A stretch of DNA of 64,000 bases from positions 1 to 64,000 of the forward strand of contig JAISEG010000006.1 in the NCBI GenBank assembly GCA_031264245.1, written 5' to 3'. Below the pieces are notes generated by a model that saw only the letters and a program-made list of their open reading frames with translations, did not search any database and was not told the origin of the DNA. Shown here piece by piece: positions 43,010 through 51,723 of this stretch; within the stretch, counting starts at the first letter, position 1; each line of letters starts with the position of its first letter. The position numbers were made by a program, and so were the translations under genes. This DNA is from Oscillospiraceae bacterium (GTDB taxonomy: Bacteria > Bacillota > Clostridia > Oscillospirales > JAAYOS01).

Positions 43010-43111
43010 ATACCAATCCGGGTTATAAACATAGCCCTTCGGGGCGAAAAAGTTGGATATATGCTTTTACGCCCCGAAGGGCTTGTCTATGTTTTTTATT
43101 GAAATTGGTAT
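43010..43111 (+). mobile_element. 102-bp MITE-like palindromic element, copy 3
   Basis: Begins ATACCAATCC and ends ATTGGTAT; same length, arms and orientation as copy 2 (23883-23984), with only scattered differences in the arms. It lies downstream of the secreted-protein gene and could also serve as its terminator, since the RNA would fold into a long hairpin. Confidence 0.85.
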
Positions 43112-43174
43112 TGCTATGCCGGGCGTGATGCTGACGTCCCGCCCGGCACAGCTTTTGCCCGGAGCGGCCGCCAC

Positions 43175-43711
43175 TCAATAATTGTCGCAGCGAAGCTCGA
43201 AATATGCCTGCGGATGAGCGCAAACAGGGCACACCACAGGCGCTTCCTCGGCCATATGAATGTGTCCGCAGTTGCGGCACACCCAATATACCTTCCCGTC
43301 TTTTTTGAAAACCGTGTCCCCCTGCACGTTTGCGAGCAGCTTGTTGTATCTTGCCTCGTGCGATGCTTCCACCGCCGCGACCCCATCGAAAAGCTTTGCG
43401 ATATTGTCGAAGCCCTCGCTTCTGGCGTCGGCGGCGAAATTTTTATACATTGTCGTCCATTCGTAATTTTCACCCGCGGCGGCGCTTGCCAGGTTCTGCT
43501 CCGTGTTTCCGATGCCGCCCAACAGCTTGAACCACATCTTGGCGTGTTCCTTTTCATTCTCCGCCGTTTCAAGGAAAATAGCGGCTATCTGCTCCAAGCC
43601 TTCCTTTTTTGCCGCGCTTGCAAAATATGTGTATTTATTTCTAGCCTCCGATTCTCCCGAGAAACCGTCCTTCAAATTCTGTTCTGTCTTTGTACCCTTT
43701 AGTTCCGGCAT
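43175..43711 (-). CDS. rbr: Rubrerythrin
   Basis: The product is 178 residues. The ferritin-like domain comes first ([56 protein letters not shown], giving the Glu/His iron ligands), followed by a C-terminal rubredoxin ([20 protein letters not shown] then CPVCAHPQ). It reduces hydrogen peroxide in anaerobes. The ATG at 43711 follows AAAGGAGA; the frame is open to 43765 but runs through the promoter leader. A good sigma-A promoter sits upstream. Confidence 0.95.
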   Translation of the reverse strand: MPELKGTKTEQNLKDGFSGESEARNKYTYFASAAKKEGLEQIAAIFLETAENEKEHAKMWFKLLGGIGNTEQNLASAAAGENYEWTTMYKNFAADARSEGFDNIAKLFDGVAAVEASHEARYNKLLANVQGDTVFKKDGKVYWVCRNCGHIHMAEEAPVVCPVCAHPQAYFELRCDNY

Positions 43712-43767
43712 TTTTATGTCTCCTTTCAAAATTACAGTGATCATGCAAATGATTAGGATATGCATTA

Positions 43768-43795
43768 ATTGTACTATTTTTATATATTATGTCAA
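43768..43795 (-). promoter_or_regulatory. Sigma-A promoter of rubrerythrin
   Basis: Read on the minus strand, TTGACA (43790-43795) and TACAAT (43768-43773) have 16-bp spacing. A TGATCATGCAAATGATTA-like segment lies between promoter and gene. Confidence 0.7.
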
Positions 43796-43839
43796 TACCT
43801 CAAATAATATATGACAGATTAAATTATCTGTAGACAGAA

Positions 43840-43870
43840 AAAGGATGAACAGCTGATGTGTTCATCCTTT
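43840..43870 (-). terminator. Terminator after the small lipoprotein gene
   Basis: A perfect 12-bp stem (43840-43851 with 43859-43870) with a 7-nt loop sits just downstream of the lipoprotein stop. Confidence 0.7.
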
Positions 43871-43886
43871 CCTTATTTAGCCAAAT

Positions 43887-44171
43887 CTAACTGACCGCCG
43901 GCGATGGGTTTGGTGAAGCCATCGGCGAAGGCTGAATCGTAGCCGCGGGCGTCACATCCTTCCCGTTGTCTATGTCACCGGCTATACCGGGTGATACTGT
44001 CGGCATCACGGTTGGCGTTATTGTAGGTTTAACTGTTGCCGCGTGCGTCGGGGTAACAGCCGGGGTAGGCGACGGAGATAATCCGACAGAACCGTTCATA
44101 GTACAACCGGCAAACAACGCGGTTATAGCTAATACCGAGATTATAACAATTGCTTTTCTCTTCATTTTCAA
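43887..44171 (-). CDS. Small Pro/Thr-rich lipoprotein
   Basis: The product is 94 residues. A signal peptide with a clear lipobox (MKMKRKAIVIISVLAITALF then AGC at residue 22) is followed by an entirely low-complexity mature part of PTP/VTP repeats (SPSPTPAVTPTHAATVKPTI). It should be diacylated and anchored outside the cytoplasmic membrane as a flexible spacer; no folded domain is visible. AAGGATGG lies 7 nt before the ATG. Confidence 0.75.
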   Translation of the reverse strand: MKMKRKAIVIISVLAITALFAGCTMNGSVGLSPSPTPAVTPTHAATVKPTITPTVMPTVSPGIAGDIDNGKDVTPAATIQPSPMASPNPSPAVS

Positions 44172-44561
44172 ACCATCCTTGTTTTTTGTTGGTGGGTGTA
44201 AACACGACAGCGAAGCTTAATTGCTTAAACAATTCGCTCTTTACACAATAGACCTCTTGCGCAACCGCAGGTTTCATTATTTTACGCGCTGAAAATAATT
44301 GAAATTTAACACTTGTAAGACAAAGTTTAAAACTTGTAAAACAAGGTTTGGGAAGAAGCCTATTGCATATTATTAACACTGCGCATTATTTTAAACATAT
44401 AAATTTATCCAAATAATGCACAAAAAATTATATCGGTCTTAATTACAATAATCCTCCATTGAAGCCTTCGGCTTCAATAGAGACAGCGTGTCGAAAAAGA
44501 ACCATTTTTCGCGGGCGGGTTGACCCCGCCCGCAATTTTGCGGATTATTGTATTGCAAAAT
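44172..44561. other. 390-bp intergenic region between lipoprotein and ygiQ
   Basis: No gene seen. It holds two near-identical 18-bp direct repeats 21 bp apart (44311-44328 and 44332-44349, ACTTGTAA-ACAA-GTTT), possibly operator half-sites for the lipoprotein gene. It also holds an ATTGAAGC hairpin (44458-44478) and a GCGGGCGGG/CCCGCCCGC hairpin within a partial TGTAGGGG-family repeat (44500-44533) that may terminate ygiQ. Confidence 0.6.
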
Positions 44562-46400
44562 TTATTTTTTATCTTTTTTATACGGCTTCATATGCGGCCG
44601 CGGAGGTATAAGGCAGCCCTTCGCATAGCCTATAAGGTCCTCTCTGCCCGCCTCGGTCAGGGCGCTTTTCACCAGATTGTAGTTTTTAGGATTCTTCCAC
44701 TGCAAAAGCGCCCTCTGCATGGCTTTTTCCCTCTCCCCCCTTGCCACATACACCGGCTTCATGTCCCTCGGGTCTATGCCTGTGTAGTACATCGCGGTGG
44801 CAAGCGTTCCGGGTGTGGGGTAAAAGTCCTGAACCTGCTCGGGATGCCTCCCGGTCAGGTTCAAATATTCGGCGACCTTGATGGCGTCGTTCAGCGTCGC
44901 GCCGGGATGGGAGGATATCAGATACGGCACCAAATACTGCTTTAGCCCGTACCTTTCGTTGAGCTCCTTATATTTCTTCTCAAAGCTTCTGTAAATATTA
45001 AAATGCGGCTTTCCCATATAGTCCAGCACGCTGTCGGAGCAGTGCTCCGGCGCAACCTTGAGCTGACCGCTGATGTGATACTTCACAAGCTCGGCGAAAA
45101 ATTCACCGTTCTTGTCGTTTACAAGGTAGTCGAAGCGTATTCCCGAACGTATGAAAACCTTTTTAACCCCGTCTATAGCCCTGATTTTTCGCAGCAGCTT
45201 TAAATAATCGCTGTGGTCAACAATCAGCTGCTCACACGCCACAGGCGCAAGGCAGCGTTTGTCCTTGCAAAGCCCAAGCTTCTTCTGCTTTTTACAGGAG
45301 GCGTTTCGGAAATTTGCCGTAGGTCCGCCGACGTCGTGTATATATCCCTTAAACTCGGGGTGCTTTGTCAGCCGCTCCGCCTCTCTCAGTATGGACTCAT
45401 GGCTTCTCACCGACATTGCGCGCCCCTGGTGAAACGCAAGCGAGCAGAAATTGCACCCGCCGAAGCAGCCCCTGTTGTGCACTATGGAAAAGCGAACCTC
45501 CTCTATGCTCTTCACCCCTCCCATAGCCTCATACATCGGATGCGGTTCCCTCGTATACGGCAGCTCATACACCCTGTCAAACTCCGCCGTGTCTATGGGC
45601 AGCGACGGGCGGGTCTGGACAAGCGCCCTGCCCCCGTGCCTCTGGCATATCGCCCTGCCGCGGATGTGATCCTGCTCGTCATACTGTATTTTGGAGGCGG
45701 CGGCGTATTTCACCTTGTCCTCCCTGACCTCCTCAAGGGAGGGGCATTCCGTATATTCTATTGTCAAATCCTCTTCTTTCTCCGCGAAGAAGCATATCCC
45801 CCTTATCTCCTGTAAGCCGCCGGCGCCCTCCCCGTTTTTCAGATGCCGCGCGACCTCAAGCATCGAGCGCTCCCCCATCCCGTAGGAGAGGATATCCGCG
45901 CCGGAATCTGCGAGGATGGAGGGCATGACCCTGTCCTCCCAGTAGTCGTAGTGCGCAAAGCGGCGAAGCGAGGCTTCAAGCCCGCCGATGACCACAGGTA
46001 TGCCTTCAAACGCCCGCTTCGCAAGCTGGGTGTACACCGTGACAGCCCGGTCCGGCCGTCTGCCCGGTCTGCCCGCCGGAGAATAAAAGTCGTTCTTCCT
46101 TCTGTTCTTTGCGCTGCTGTAGTTGGACACCATGGAGTCCACGTTCCCCGAGGTCACCAGCACACCGTATCTGGGCCGCCCCATCGCCTCAAAATCGGCC
46201 GGGCTGTCAAACCTTGGCTGCGCCAAAACCGCCGCCCGGTAGCCCGCCGCCTCCAAAAGGCGGGAAATTATGGCGACCCCAAAGGAGGGATGGTCCACGT
46301 AGGCATCCCCTGTGCATATCAAAAAATCGTAGTAATACCAGTCTCTTAAAAGCATATCCTCTTTAGATACCGGCAAAAAATCCATGCTGTCCCTCTTCAT
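44562..46400 (-). CDS. YgiQ-family radical SAM protein
   Basis: The product is 612 residues. The radical SAM cluster motif is CFGGCNFCSLAFHQGR (CxxxCxxC). Other YgiQ traits are DWYYYDFLICTGDAYVDHPS at the N-terminus, GGLEASLRRFAHYDYWEDRV, and the C-terminal QVQDFYPTPGTLATAMYYTG. The substrate is unknown for the family. An ATG at 46385 with GAGG upstream may be the actual start. It is the last gene of the pyr unit, separated by a 46-bp palindrome from the preceding gene. Confidence 0.92.
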   Translation of the reverse strand: MKRDSMDFLPVSKEDMLLRDWYYYDFLICTGDAYVDHPSFGVAIISRLLEAAGYRAAVLAQPRFDSPADFEAMGRPRYGVLVTSGNVDSMVSNYSSAKNRRKNDFYSPAGRPGRRPDRAVTVYTQLAKRAFEGIPVVIGGLEASLRRFAHYDYWEDRVMPSILADSGADILSYGMGERSMLEVARHLKNGEGAGGLQEIRGICFFAEKEEDLTIEYTECPSLEEVREDKVKYAAASKIQYDEQDHIRGRAICQRHGGRALVQTRPSLPIDTAEFDRVYELPYTREPHPMYEAMGGVKSIEEVRFSIVHNRGCFGGCNFCSLAFHQGRAMSVRSHESILREAERLTKHPEFKGYIHDVGGPTANFRNASCKKQKKLGLCKDKRCLAPVACEQLIVDHSDYLKLLRKIRAIDGVKKVFIRSGIRFDYLVNDKNGEFFAELVKYHISGQLKVAPEHCSDSVLDYMGKPHFNIYRSFEKKYKELNERYGLKQYLVPYLISSHPGATLNDAIKVAEYLNLTGRHPEQVQDFYPTPGTLATAMYYTGIDPRDMKPVYVARGEREKAMQRALLQWKNPKNYNLVKSALTEAGREDLIGYAKGCLIPPRPHMKPYKKDKK

Positions 46401-46414
46401 CTGTACTTCTTTCC

Positions 46415-46460
46415 TTTTAGAATTTCCCGCATAACCATGGTTATGCGGGAAATTCTAAAA
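46415..46460. repeat. 46-bp perfect palindrome
   Basis: Positions 46415-46436 and 46439-46460 are exact reverse complements around a central AT, giving CCATGG at the middle. It starts 1 bp after the preceding gene's stop and may terminate transcription between it and ygiQ. Confidence 0.75.
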
Positions 46461-46461
46461 C

Positions 46462-47592
46462 TCAGCCTCTTCCGATGCTTTTTTTCATAATGTACTGCTC
46501 GCCGTCGCTGTCATACTCCAGGGACGCTTCCTTAAAGCCGTTTCTCTTGTAAAATTTAATTGCCCGCTCGTTTGCCGCCGACACCCTCAGGCGCAGCCGG
46601 CTCCTGCCGCGATTCCGGTAGAAGGATATAGCCTCCCCCACCATCTGCACCGAAAGACCGCAGCCGCGAAACCCCTCCTTCACCGCAAACAGGGATATGT
46701 GCCCGCAGTCGTCCTCGTACAGGTTCTTCGAGTCCATTATCAGTATGCCTATCTCCATATCCTCAAGCATCGCAAAGCGCACGCTGTCCTTGTCTCCGCG
46801 AAGGATCCGCCTTATCTCGCTTTCCGCCGCCAGCCTGTCAAACCCGCTGCTTCTCCCGTTGACAAGAAACCATGTGTTTTCCCAGTACAGCGTCGCGGCT
46901 TCTATATCGGCGGCGTTTTCGGCGGAGCGAAACCAAAGCTGAGGGTTTTCTATCCCATATTCCTCGGGACAGCCCGCCTTAAAATTTTCCAGCCCCTTCA
47001 GATGCCCCACATCGTTTATATACTCGTCCCTATAGCCCCCGCCGTCCCGGACGAACAGGGATACCGACGCGTTGCCGACCATCGGGCTGTCATTTATCCC
47101 CTCGGCAGGTTTTCCCCACAGTGCGCACATGACGGCGCGAAGCGCGAAGGAGTGGGACACTATGGCGACCGCCTCCGCGCCTCCTTTCGTTATCCCGCCC
47201 AGGGAGGGGGAAACCCGGTTATACACGTCCCTCATGCTCTCTCCGCCTTCGATCCGATAGTCCATATCCGCGGCGTACCTCCCGGCTATTCCCCTGTCCC
47301 GCCGCAAAAGCTCTCCCCATGTCGAGTCCTCATACGCTCCCATGTACATTTCGCGAAAGGCGGGTATCTCGATTATCTTGCTCCGTGTCCTCACAGCGCC
47401 CGCCGTTTTCACCGCCCGCATCAAATCGCTTGAGAAAACCCGGCCGACGCTTTCGCCCTTCATCCGCTCCCTCAGCGCCTCGACCTGCAATATGCCATTT
47501 TCGGTCAGAAGCGAGTCGTACGTGCCGTGAACCCTGCGGTATATATTGCCCTCCGCCTCGGCGTGGCGGATCAGATATACTCTCTCTACCAT
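46462..47592 (-). CDS. Histidine phosphatase fused to GNAT acetyltransferase
   Basis: The product is 376 residues. Residues 1-200 form a phosphoglycerate-mutase-like phosphatase: YLIRHAEAEGNIYRRVHGTY (RHG motif as RHA), VFSSDLMRAVKTAGAVRT, and IVSHSFALRAVMCAL. Residues of about 230-376 form a GNAT domain with HISLFAVKEGFRGCGLSVQM (acetyl-CoA loop) and VSAANERAIKFYKRNGFKEA. Substrates are unknown. The gene overlaps pyrD by 7 bp, so it belongs to the pyrimidine operon and may act on a nucleotide-related phosphate. RHA in place of RHG is common. Confidence 0.85.
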   Translation of the reverse strand: MVERVYLIRHAEAEGNIYRRVHGTYDSLLTENGILQVEALRERMKGESVGRVFSSDLMRAVKTAGAVRTRSKIIEIPAFREMYMGAYEDSTWGELLRRDRGIAGRYAADMDYRIEGGESMRDVYNRVSPSLGGITKGGAEAVAIVSHSFALRAVMCALWGKPAEGINDSPMVGNASVSLFVRDGGGYRDEYINDVGHLKGLENFKAGCPEEYGIENPQLWFRSAENAADIEAATLYWENTWFLVNGRSSGFDRLAAESEIRRILRGDKDSVRFAMLEDMEIGILIMDSKNLYEDDCGHISLFAVKEGFRGCGLSVQMVGEAISFYRNRGRSRLRLRVSAANERAIKFYKRNGFKEASLEYDSDGEQYIMKKSIGRG

Positions 47593-48500
47593 GGCAGAAG
47601 CCCGCCGGTCAGCCCGGACACTGAGCTTAACCCCTGCCCCGCCGCGATGTCCCGCAGTCCATCCCGCACCTTAACCGGCGCGTACGGGTCGGAGAAGCAG
47701 GCGGTTCCCACAGCGACCGCGGACGCGCCCGCAAGCATCATTTCAGCCGCGTTCTCCCCGGTCGATATTCCCCCCATGCCCAAAACCGGCAGCTTTACCG
47801 CCGCGGCGACCTGCCAGACCATCCTCACCGCGACAGGGAACACGGCGGGACCGGAAAGCCCCCCCATGTTGTTCCTTATAACCGGGCGGCGGGTGCGTAT
47901 ATCTATCCTCATACCGAGAAGCGTGTTGATAAGCGATACCGCGTCCGCTCCCTTTTCCTCCACAGCCCTTGCGATTTCCGTGATATCCGTCACGTTTGGC
48001 GACAGCTTGACCATGACCGGCACTGTCGAATGTCTTTTCACCGCTTCGGTCACACCGGCGGCGGAAGCCGGAGAGGTGCCGAACGCCATCCCCCCCGCCC
48101 TCACGTTCGGGCAGGAGATGTTTACCTCAAGCATGTCCACCCCCGCGTGAGAAAGCTTTTCGGCCAGCTCGCAGTATTCCTCCGCCGTGTTTCCCGATAT
48201 GTTCGCAATCACCGCAGTGTCAAATTTTCTCAGGTAGGGCAGCTCGTCCCTTATAAAGGCGTCAACCCCCGGATTTTGCAGACCTACGCTGTTGAGAATG
48301 CCGCCTGGGGTCTCAGCTATCCTCGGCGGAGGGTTGCCCTCCCGCCGCGCGGCGGTAAGCCCCTTCACGCATATCCCGCCCAGCTCACTTAGCTTATAAA
48401 ACTCCCCGTACTCGTGCCCGAACCCGTAGGTTCCGGAGGCGGCGACCACAGGATTTTTCAGCCTCACACCGGCGAAGGTCACACTCATATCAACACTCAT
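47586..48500 (-). CDS. pyrD: Dihydroorotate dehydrogenase B, catalytic subunit PyrD
   Basis: The product is 304 residues. FMN and substrate motifs are KNPVVAASGTYGFGHEYGEF, NSVGLQNPGVDAFI, EVNISCPNVRAGGMAFGT (the active-site Cys lies in this segment), and VLGMGGISTGENAAEMMLAG. Class 1B enzymes oxidise dihydroorotate with PyrK passing electrons to NAD+. The ATG at 48500 overlaps the pyrK stop (ATGA); longer frames upstream are inside pyrK. Confidence 0.96.
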   Translation of the reverse strand: MSVDMSVTFAGVRLKNPVVAASGTYGFGHEYGEFYKLSELGGICVKGLTAARREGNPPPRIAETPGGILNSVGLQNPGVDAFIRDELPYLRKFDTAVIANISGNTAEEYCELAEKLSHAGVDMLEVNISCPNVRAGGMAFGTSPASAAGVTEAVKRHSTVPVMVKLSPNVTDITEIARAVEEKGADAVSLINTLLGMRIDIRTRRPVIRNNMGGLSGPAVFPVAVRMVWQVAAAVKLPVLGMGGISTGENAAEMMLAGASAVAVGTACFSDPYAPVKVRDGLRDIAAGQGLSSVSGLTGGLLPW

Positions 48501-49255
48501 TGCCACACAACCTCCCCGGCGTCGAATACGGGTCCGTCCTTGCAGACGTGGCTGTACCGCTCCTCCCCCGTGCGGGAGGCGGTTTTGCACGCGCACACCA
48601 GGCACGCGCCAACGCCGCAGCCCATCCGCTCCTCAAGCGAGACCTGCAACGGCGCCCCGTACTCCCTGCATACCTCCCACACGCTTTTAAGCATCGCCGT
48701 GGGTCCGCACGCCAGCACCCTGTCAAAGCTCCCCTTTTCAAGCCGCAATTTTACCAGCCCCGAAACGTAGCCCTTGTATCCCAGGCTGCCGTCGTCGGTG
48801 GCGATTCCGACCTCGCCGCATACCCCGCCGAAGTCCTTTAAAAGTATCACATTTTCAGCGGAACGGAAGCCCAGGACGCAGTCCGCGCTTTTCGCCCTTT
48901 TAGCGGCGTAAAGCATCGGCGGGGCTCCGATCCCTCCCCCGACCGCAAGCAGCCTCCCGCCGCTGAGGTCAAAGCCTCTGCCCAGAGGCCCCAGTATGTC
49001 GATGACGTCAAATTTCTTCCGTTCGGTCAGCCACTTCGTTCCGTCCCCGCGCCTGTCGATCACAAGCCTCAGGCAGTCCCCGTCCGCGTCGCATATGCTT
49101 ATCGGCCTTCTCAGCAAAAGCTCCCCGCACTTCACATGCACAAACATGCCGGGGCGGCTTTCCCCGCATATTTCAGGCGCAAGCACCCGCATATCGTATG
49201 TTGTATTGCTTATCTGTTCCACCGACAGCACGGTACAGTTAAATACGTCCGGCAC
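48497..49255 (-). CDS. pyrK: Dihydroorotate dehydrogenase B, electron transfer subunit PyrK
   Basis: The product is 252 residues. An FAD-binding barrel (LLRRPISICDADGD) is followed by an NAD-binding domain (LLAVGGGIGAPPMLYAAKRA) and a C-terminal [2Fe-2S] cluster with CGVGACLVCACK and a later Cys. It channels electrons from PyrD-FMN to NAD+. The start is a GTG at 49255 with GGAGAAGAGA upstream. It is coupled to pyrD by a 4-bp overlap. Confidence 0.95.
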   Translation of the reverse strand: MPDVFNCTVLSVEQISNTTYDMRVLAPEICGESRPGMFVHVKCGELLLRRPISICDADGDCLRLVIDRRGDGTKWLTERKKFDVIDILGPLGRGFDLSGGRLLAVGGGIGAPPMLYAAKRAKSADCVLGFRSAENVILLKDFGGVCGEVGIATDDGSLGYKGYVSGLVKLRLEKGSFDRVLACGPTAMLKSVWEVCREYGAPLQVSLEERMGCGVGACLVCACKTASRTGEERYSHVCKDGPVFDAGEVVWQ

Positions 49256-49291
49256 TCTCTCTTCTCCTCAATATGATTTTCAGCGACCTGC

Positions 49292-50212
49292 TTAAGCGAC
49301 CACGACGTACGCCTGAAGGTCGCGCTTCATCTTCACCGCGGCGTCATAGGCGGCTTCCTTAAAGTTTTTGCCGCCGCCGTCCGTCTTTTGCCACGCGCAC
49401 ATTATCCCCCTGGAGGAATTTATCACCGCGCCGCCGCCGCCGCCGTCAAAGGCGTGCTCCACATCAGCCGCCCCGCCGCCCTGCGCGCCGTAGCCCGGCA
49501 CAAGGAAGAATATCCGGGGGTGCGCCTGACGAAGCTCCTTAAGCTGGCGGGGATGGGTGGCGCCGACCACCGCGGCGACGTTTGAGTATCCGCACTGCCC
49601 GACACAGTCCGCGCCCCAGCGGTTTATGTACTCCGCCATCACACGGTACAGCGGACGGTCGCCCGCTATCATCTCCTGCACCTCAAAGGAGGATTTGTTC
49701 GAGGTCTTGACAAGCACAAATATGCTCTTCCCGTCCTCACAGTATTTGACAAACGGCTTTATCCCGTCCGACCCCAGATAGGCGTTGACTGTAAGCCCGT
49801 CGCTGGAGTACGGCTCGAAGCTCTCCCCCATAAAGCTGACGCCGCCGAAGTATGCGTCCGCGTATGCGCTCGCCGTCTCGCCTATGTCGTTGCGCTTCCC
49901 GTCGGTGATTACATACAAGCCCTTCTCCCGGGCATAGGCTATCGTCCTTTTAAGGGTCATCGCCCCGTCCGGACCCAACAGCTCGTAGTAGGCGCTCTGC
50001 GGCTTCACCGCCGGAACCACCTCGCACAGCGCGTCTATCAGCCCCGCGTTGAACTCATACACCGACTCCGCCGCCGCCTTCAAGGTTTTGCCGTACAGCT
50101 CCGCGTTTTTCCGCTGTATGAACTCCGGAACATATTCGATCCTCGCGTCCAGCCCCGCGACCGTCGGGTTCTTTTTCTCCCTGATTTTCTCCGTCAGCCT
50201 GTCTATCGACAT
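49292..50212 (-). CDS. pyrF: Orotidine-5'-phosphate decarboxylase (long type)
   Basis: The product is 306 residues, the longer bacterial PyrF form. PTVAGLDARIEYVPEFIQRK opens the barrel; VITDGKRNDIGETASAYADA carries the catalytic Lys-Asp array; FFLVPGYGAQGGGAADVEHA and VINSSRGIMCAWQ form the phosphate site. It makes UMP. GGGGAGGG precedes the ATG; pyrK follows 36 bp on. Confidence 0.95.
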   Translation of the reverse strand: MSIDRLTEKIREKKNPTVAGLDARIEYVPEFIQRKNAELYGKTLKAAAESVYEFNAGLIDALCEVVPAVKPQSAYYELLGPDGAMTLKRTIAYAREKGLYVITDGKRNDIGETASAYADAYFGGVSFMGESFEPYSSDGLTVNAYLGSDGIKPFVKYCEDGKSIFVLVKTSNKSSFEVQEMIAGDRPLYRVMAEYINRWGADCVGQCGYSNVAAVVGATHPRQLKELRQAHPRIFFLVPGYGAQGGGAADVEHAFDGGGGGAVINSSRGIMCAWQKTDGGGKNFKEAAYDAAVKMKRDLQAYVVVA

Positions 50213-50231
50213 TTCGCGCCCTCCCCTTATA

Positions 50232-51515
50232 TTATTGATTTGGCAATATTACCCCGTCGCTCCGCGAATACACGACCTTGCCGCCGAGGACGGTGTACTT
50301 CACCCTGCAATCAAACTCATACCCGTCAAACGGGGTGTTCCTGCTCTTTGAAAAGGATTTCTCCGCCTCATATACCCACTTTTCCGCAGGGTCAAATACG
50401 GTTATATCCGCCGCTCCGCCCACCTTCAGCGCTCCCGCGTCTATGCCGAGTATCCCCGCGGGCGCGGCGGTCAGCTTATAGATTATCTCTTCCATGCCCA
50501 TTTCGTTTCTCAGCGCCTTTACCGAAGCGGCAAACAGCGTCTCAAGCCCGATAATACCGTTCGGCGCCTTGCCGTACCCGACCGACTTTTCCCCGGCCGA
50601 ATGGGGCGCGTGATCGGTTATTATCGCGTCTATGGTTCCGTCCTTCACTCCCTCTATCACGGCAAGCCTGTCCTTTTCCTCCCTCAGCGGGGGATTCATC
50701 TTCGCGTTCGTCCCCTTTTCCGCCGCTGTGTCCTTTGTGAAAAGCATGTAGTGCGGCGCTGTCTCGCAGGTCACCCGCACCCCCCTCGACTTCGCCCAGC
50801 GGATTATCGCGACGGTATTTTCCGTGCTCACATGGGCTATATGCACCGCCGCGCCGCTTCTCTTCGCCAGAGCCGCGTCCCGCGCCGCCATGCCCTCCTC
50901 GTCCGACTGAACCGGTACCTCACAGCCCTCAAGCCCGTAATCGGCGGCGGTTCTCCCCGGAACGAAATTGAAGTCCTCGCAGTGGGATATGACCTTGACC
51001 CCAAGCCTGTCAGCCAGGACCATTGCCTCCTCCATAAGCCGGTCATTCATTACCGGCATACCGTCGTCGCTGAACGCAACCGCTCCCGCGCTTTTCAGCA
51101 CGTTAAAATCGGTGAGCCTCTCCCCTTTTTCCCGAACCGTCACCGCCGCTATGGGGTACACCCTGACAGGCGCTTCCCTTCTCGATTTTTCTACTATATA
51201 TCTGACCGTTTCGGCGTTGTCGCACACAGGCGAGGTGTTCGGCATACACGCGATGTGGCACACCCCGCCCGCCGCCGCGGCCGACCCGCCGGAGCGAATG
51301 TCCTCCTTGTGTAAAAAGCCCGGATCCCGGAGATGGGTGTGCATATCCACCAGCCCCGCGCAACAGGAAAGCCCGCCGCAATCGATGACCGCGCAGCCGT
51401 CGGCGCTTATTCCCCGGGAAATACCGGCGATAAGCCCGTCCTCGCACAAAATGTCCGATATTCCGGGCTCTTTAAAATAACCGATTATATTCACGTTTTT
51501 CAACAGCAGCTTCAT
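50232..51515 (-). CDS. pyrC: Dihydroorotase
   Basis: The product is 427 residues. The metal-binding DMHTHLRDPGFLHKEDIRSG, CMPNTSPVCDNAETV, SHCEDF and IITDHAPHSAGEKSVGYGK motifs define a class I dihydroorotase. It forms dihydroorotate from carbamoyl aspartate. It is first in the pyrC-F-K-D unit, with a sigma-A promoter upstream. The start at 51515 (MKLLLKNVNIIGYF) fits the family; ATGs at 51527 and 51539 are in frame but lack good ribosome sites. No aspartate transcarbamylase gene (pyrB) is in the window. Confidence 0.96.
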   Translation of the reverse strand: MKLLLKNVNIIGYFKEPGISDILCEDGLIAGISRGISADGCAVIDCGGLSCCAGLVDMHTHLRDPGFLHKEDIRSGGSAAAAGGVCHIACMPNTSPVCDNAETVRYIVEKSRREAPVRVYPIAAVTVREKGERLTDFNVLKSAGAVAFSDDGMPVMNDRLMEEAMVLADRLGVKVISHCEDFNFVPGRTAADYGLEGCEVPVQSDEEGMAARDAALAKRSGAAVHIAHVSTENTVAIIRWAKSRGVRVTCETAPHYMLFTKDTAAEKGTNAKMNPPLREEKDRLAVIEGVKDGTIDAIITDHAPHSAGEKSVGYGKAPNGIIGLETLFAASVKALRNEMGMEEIIYKLTAAPAGILGIDAGALKVGGAADITVFDPAEKWVYEAEKSFSKSRNTPFDGYEFDCRVKYTVLGGKVVYSRSDGVILPNQ

Positions 51516-51548
51516 TGTTATGACCATTCCTTGCCCCATAATAATACT

Positions 51549-51577
51549 ATATTACCACACATTGTGTTCCCTCTCAA
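51549..51577 (-). promoter_or_regulatory. Sigma-A promoter of the pyrCFKD operon
   Basis: Minus strand: TTGAGA (51572-51577), 17 bp, TAATAT (51549-51554). The leader would be only about 25 nt, leaving no space for a PyrR-type attenuator, so any regulation would act at the promoter. Confidence 0.7.
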
Positions 51578-51723
51578 GCGATAAAGCCGGTTTTTGTAAA
51601 AACTTATAAAAAACAACTGGCAATTTTTTCAACGGGGACCGCTTCGCTTTTCGGGAATACTAAGCTGTGTCGGTTTGCGCGGCTTTGTAACTCGGTTTTT
51701 TTGCAAACCGGCAAAGGCTGGAA

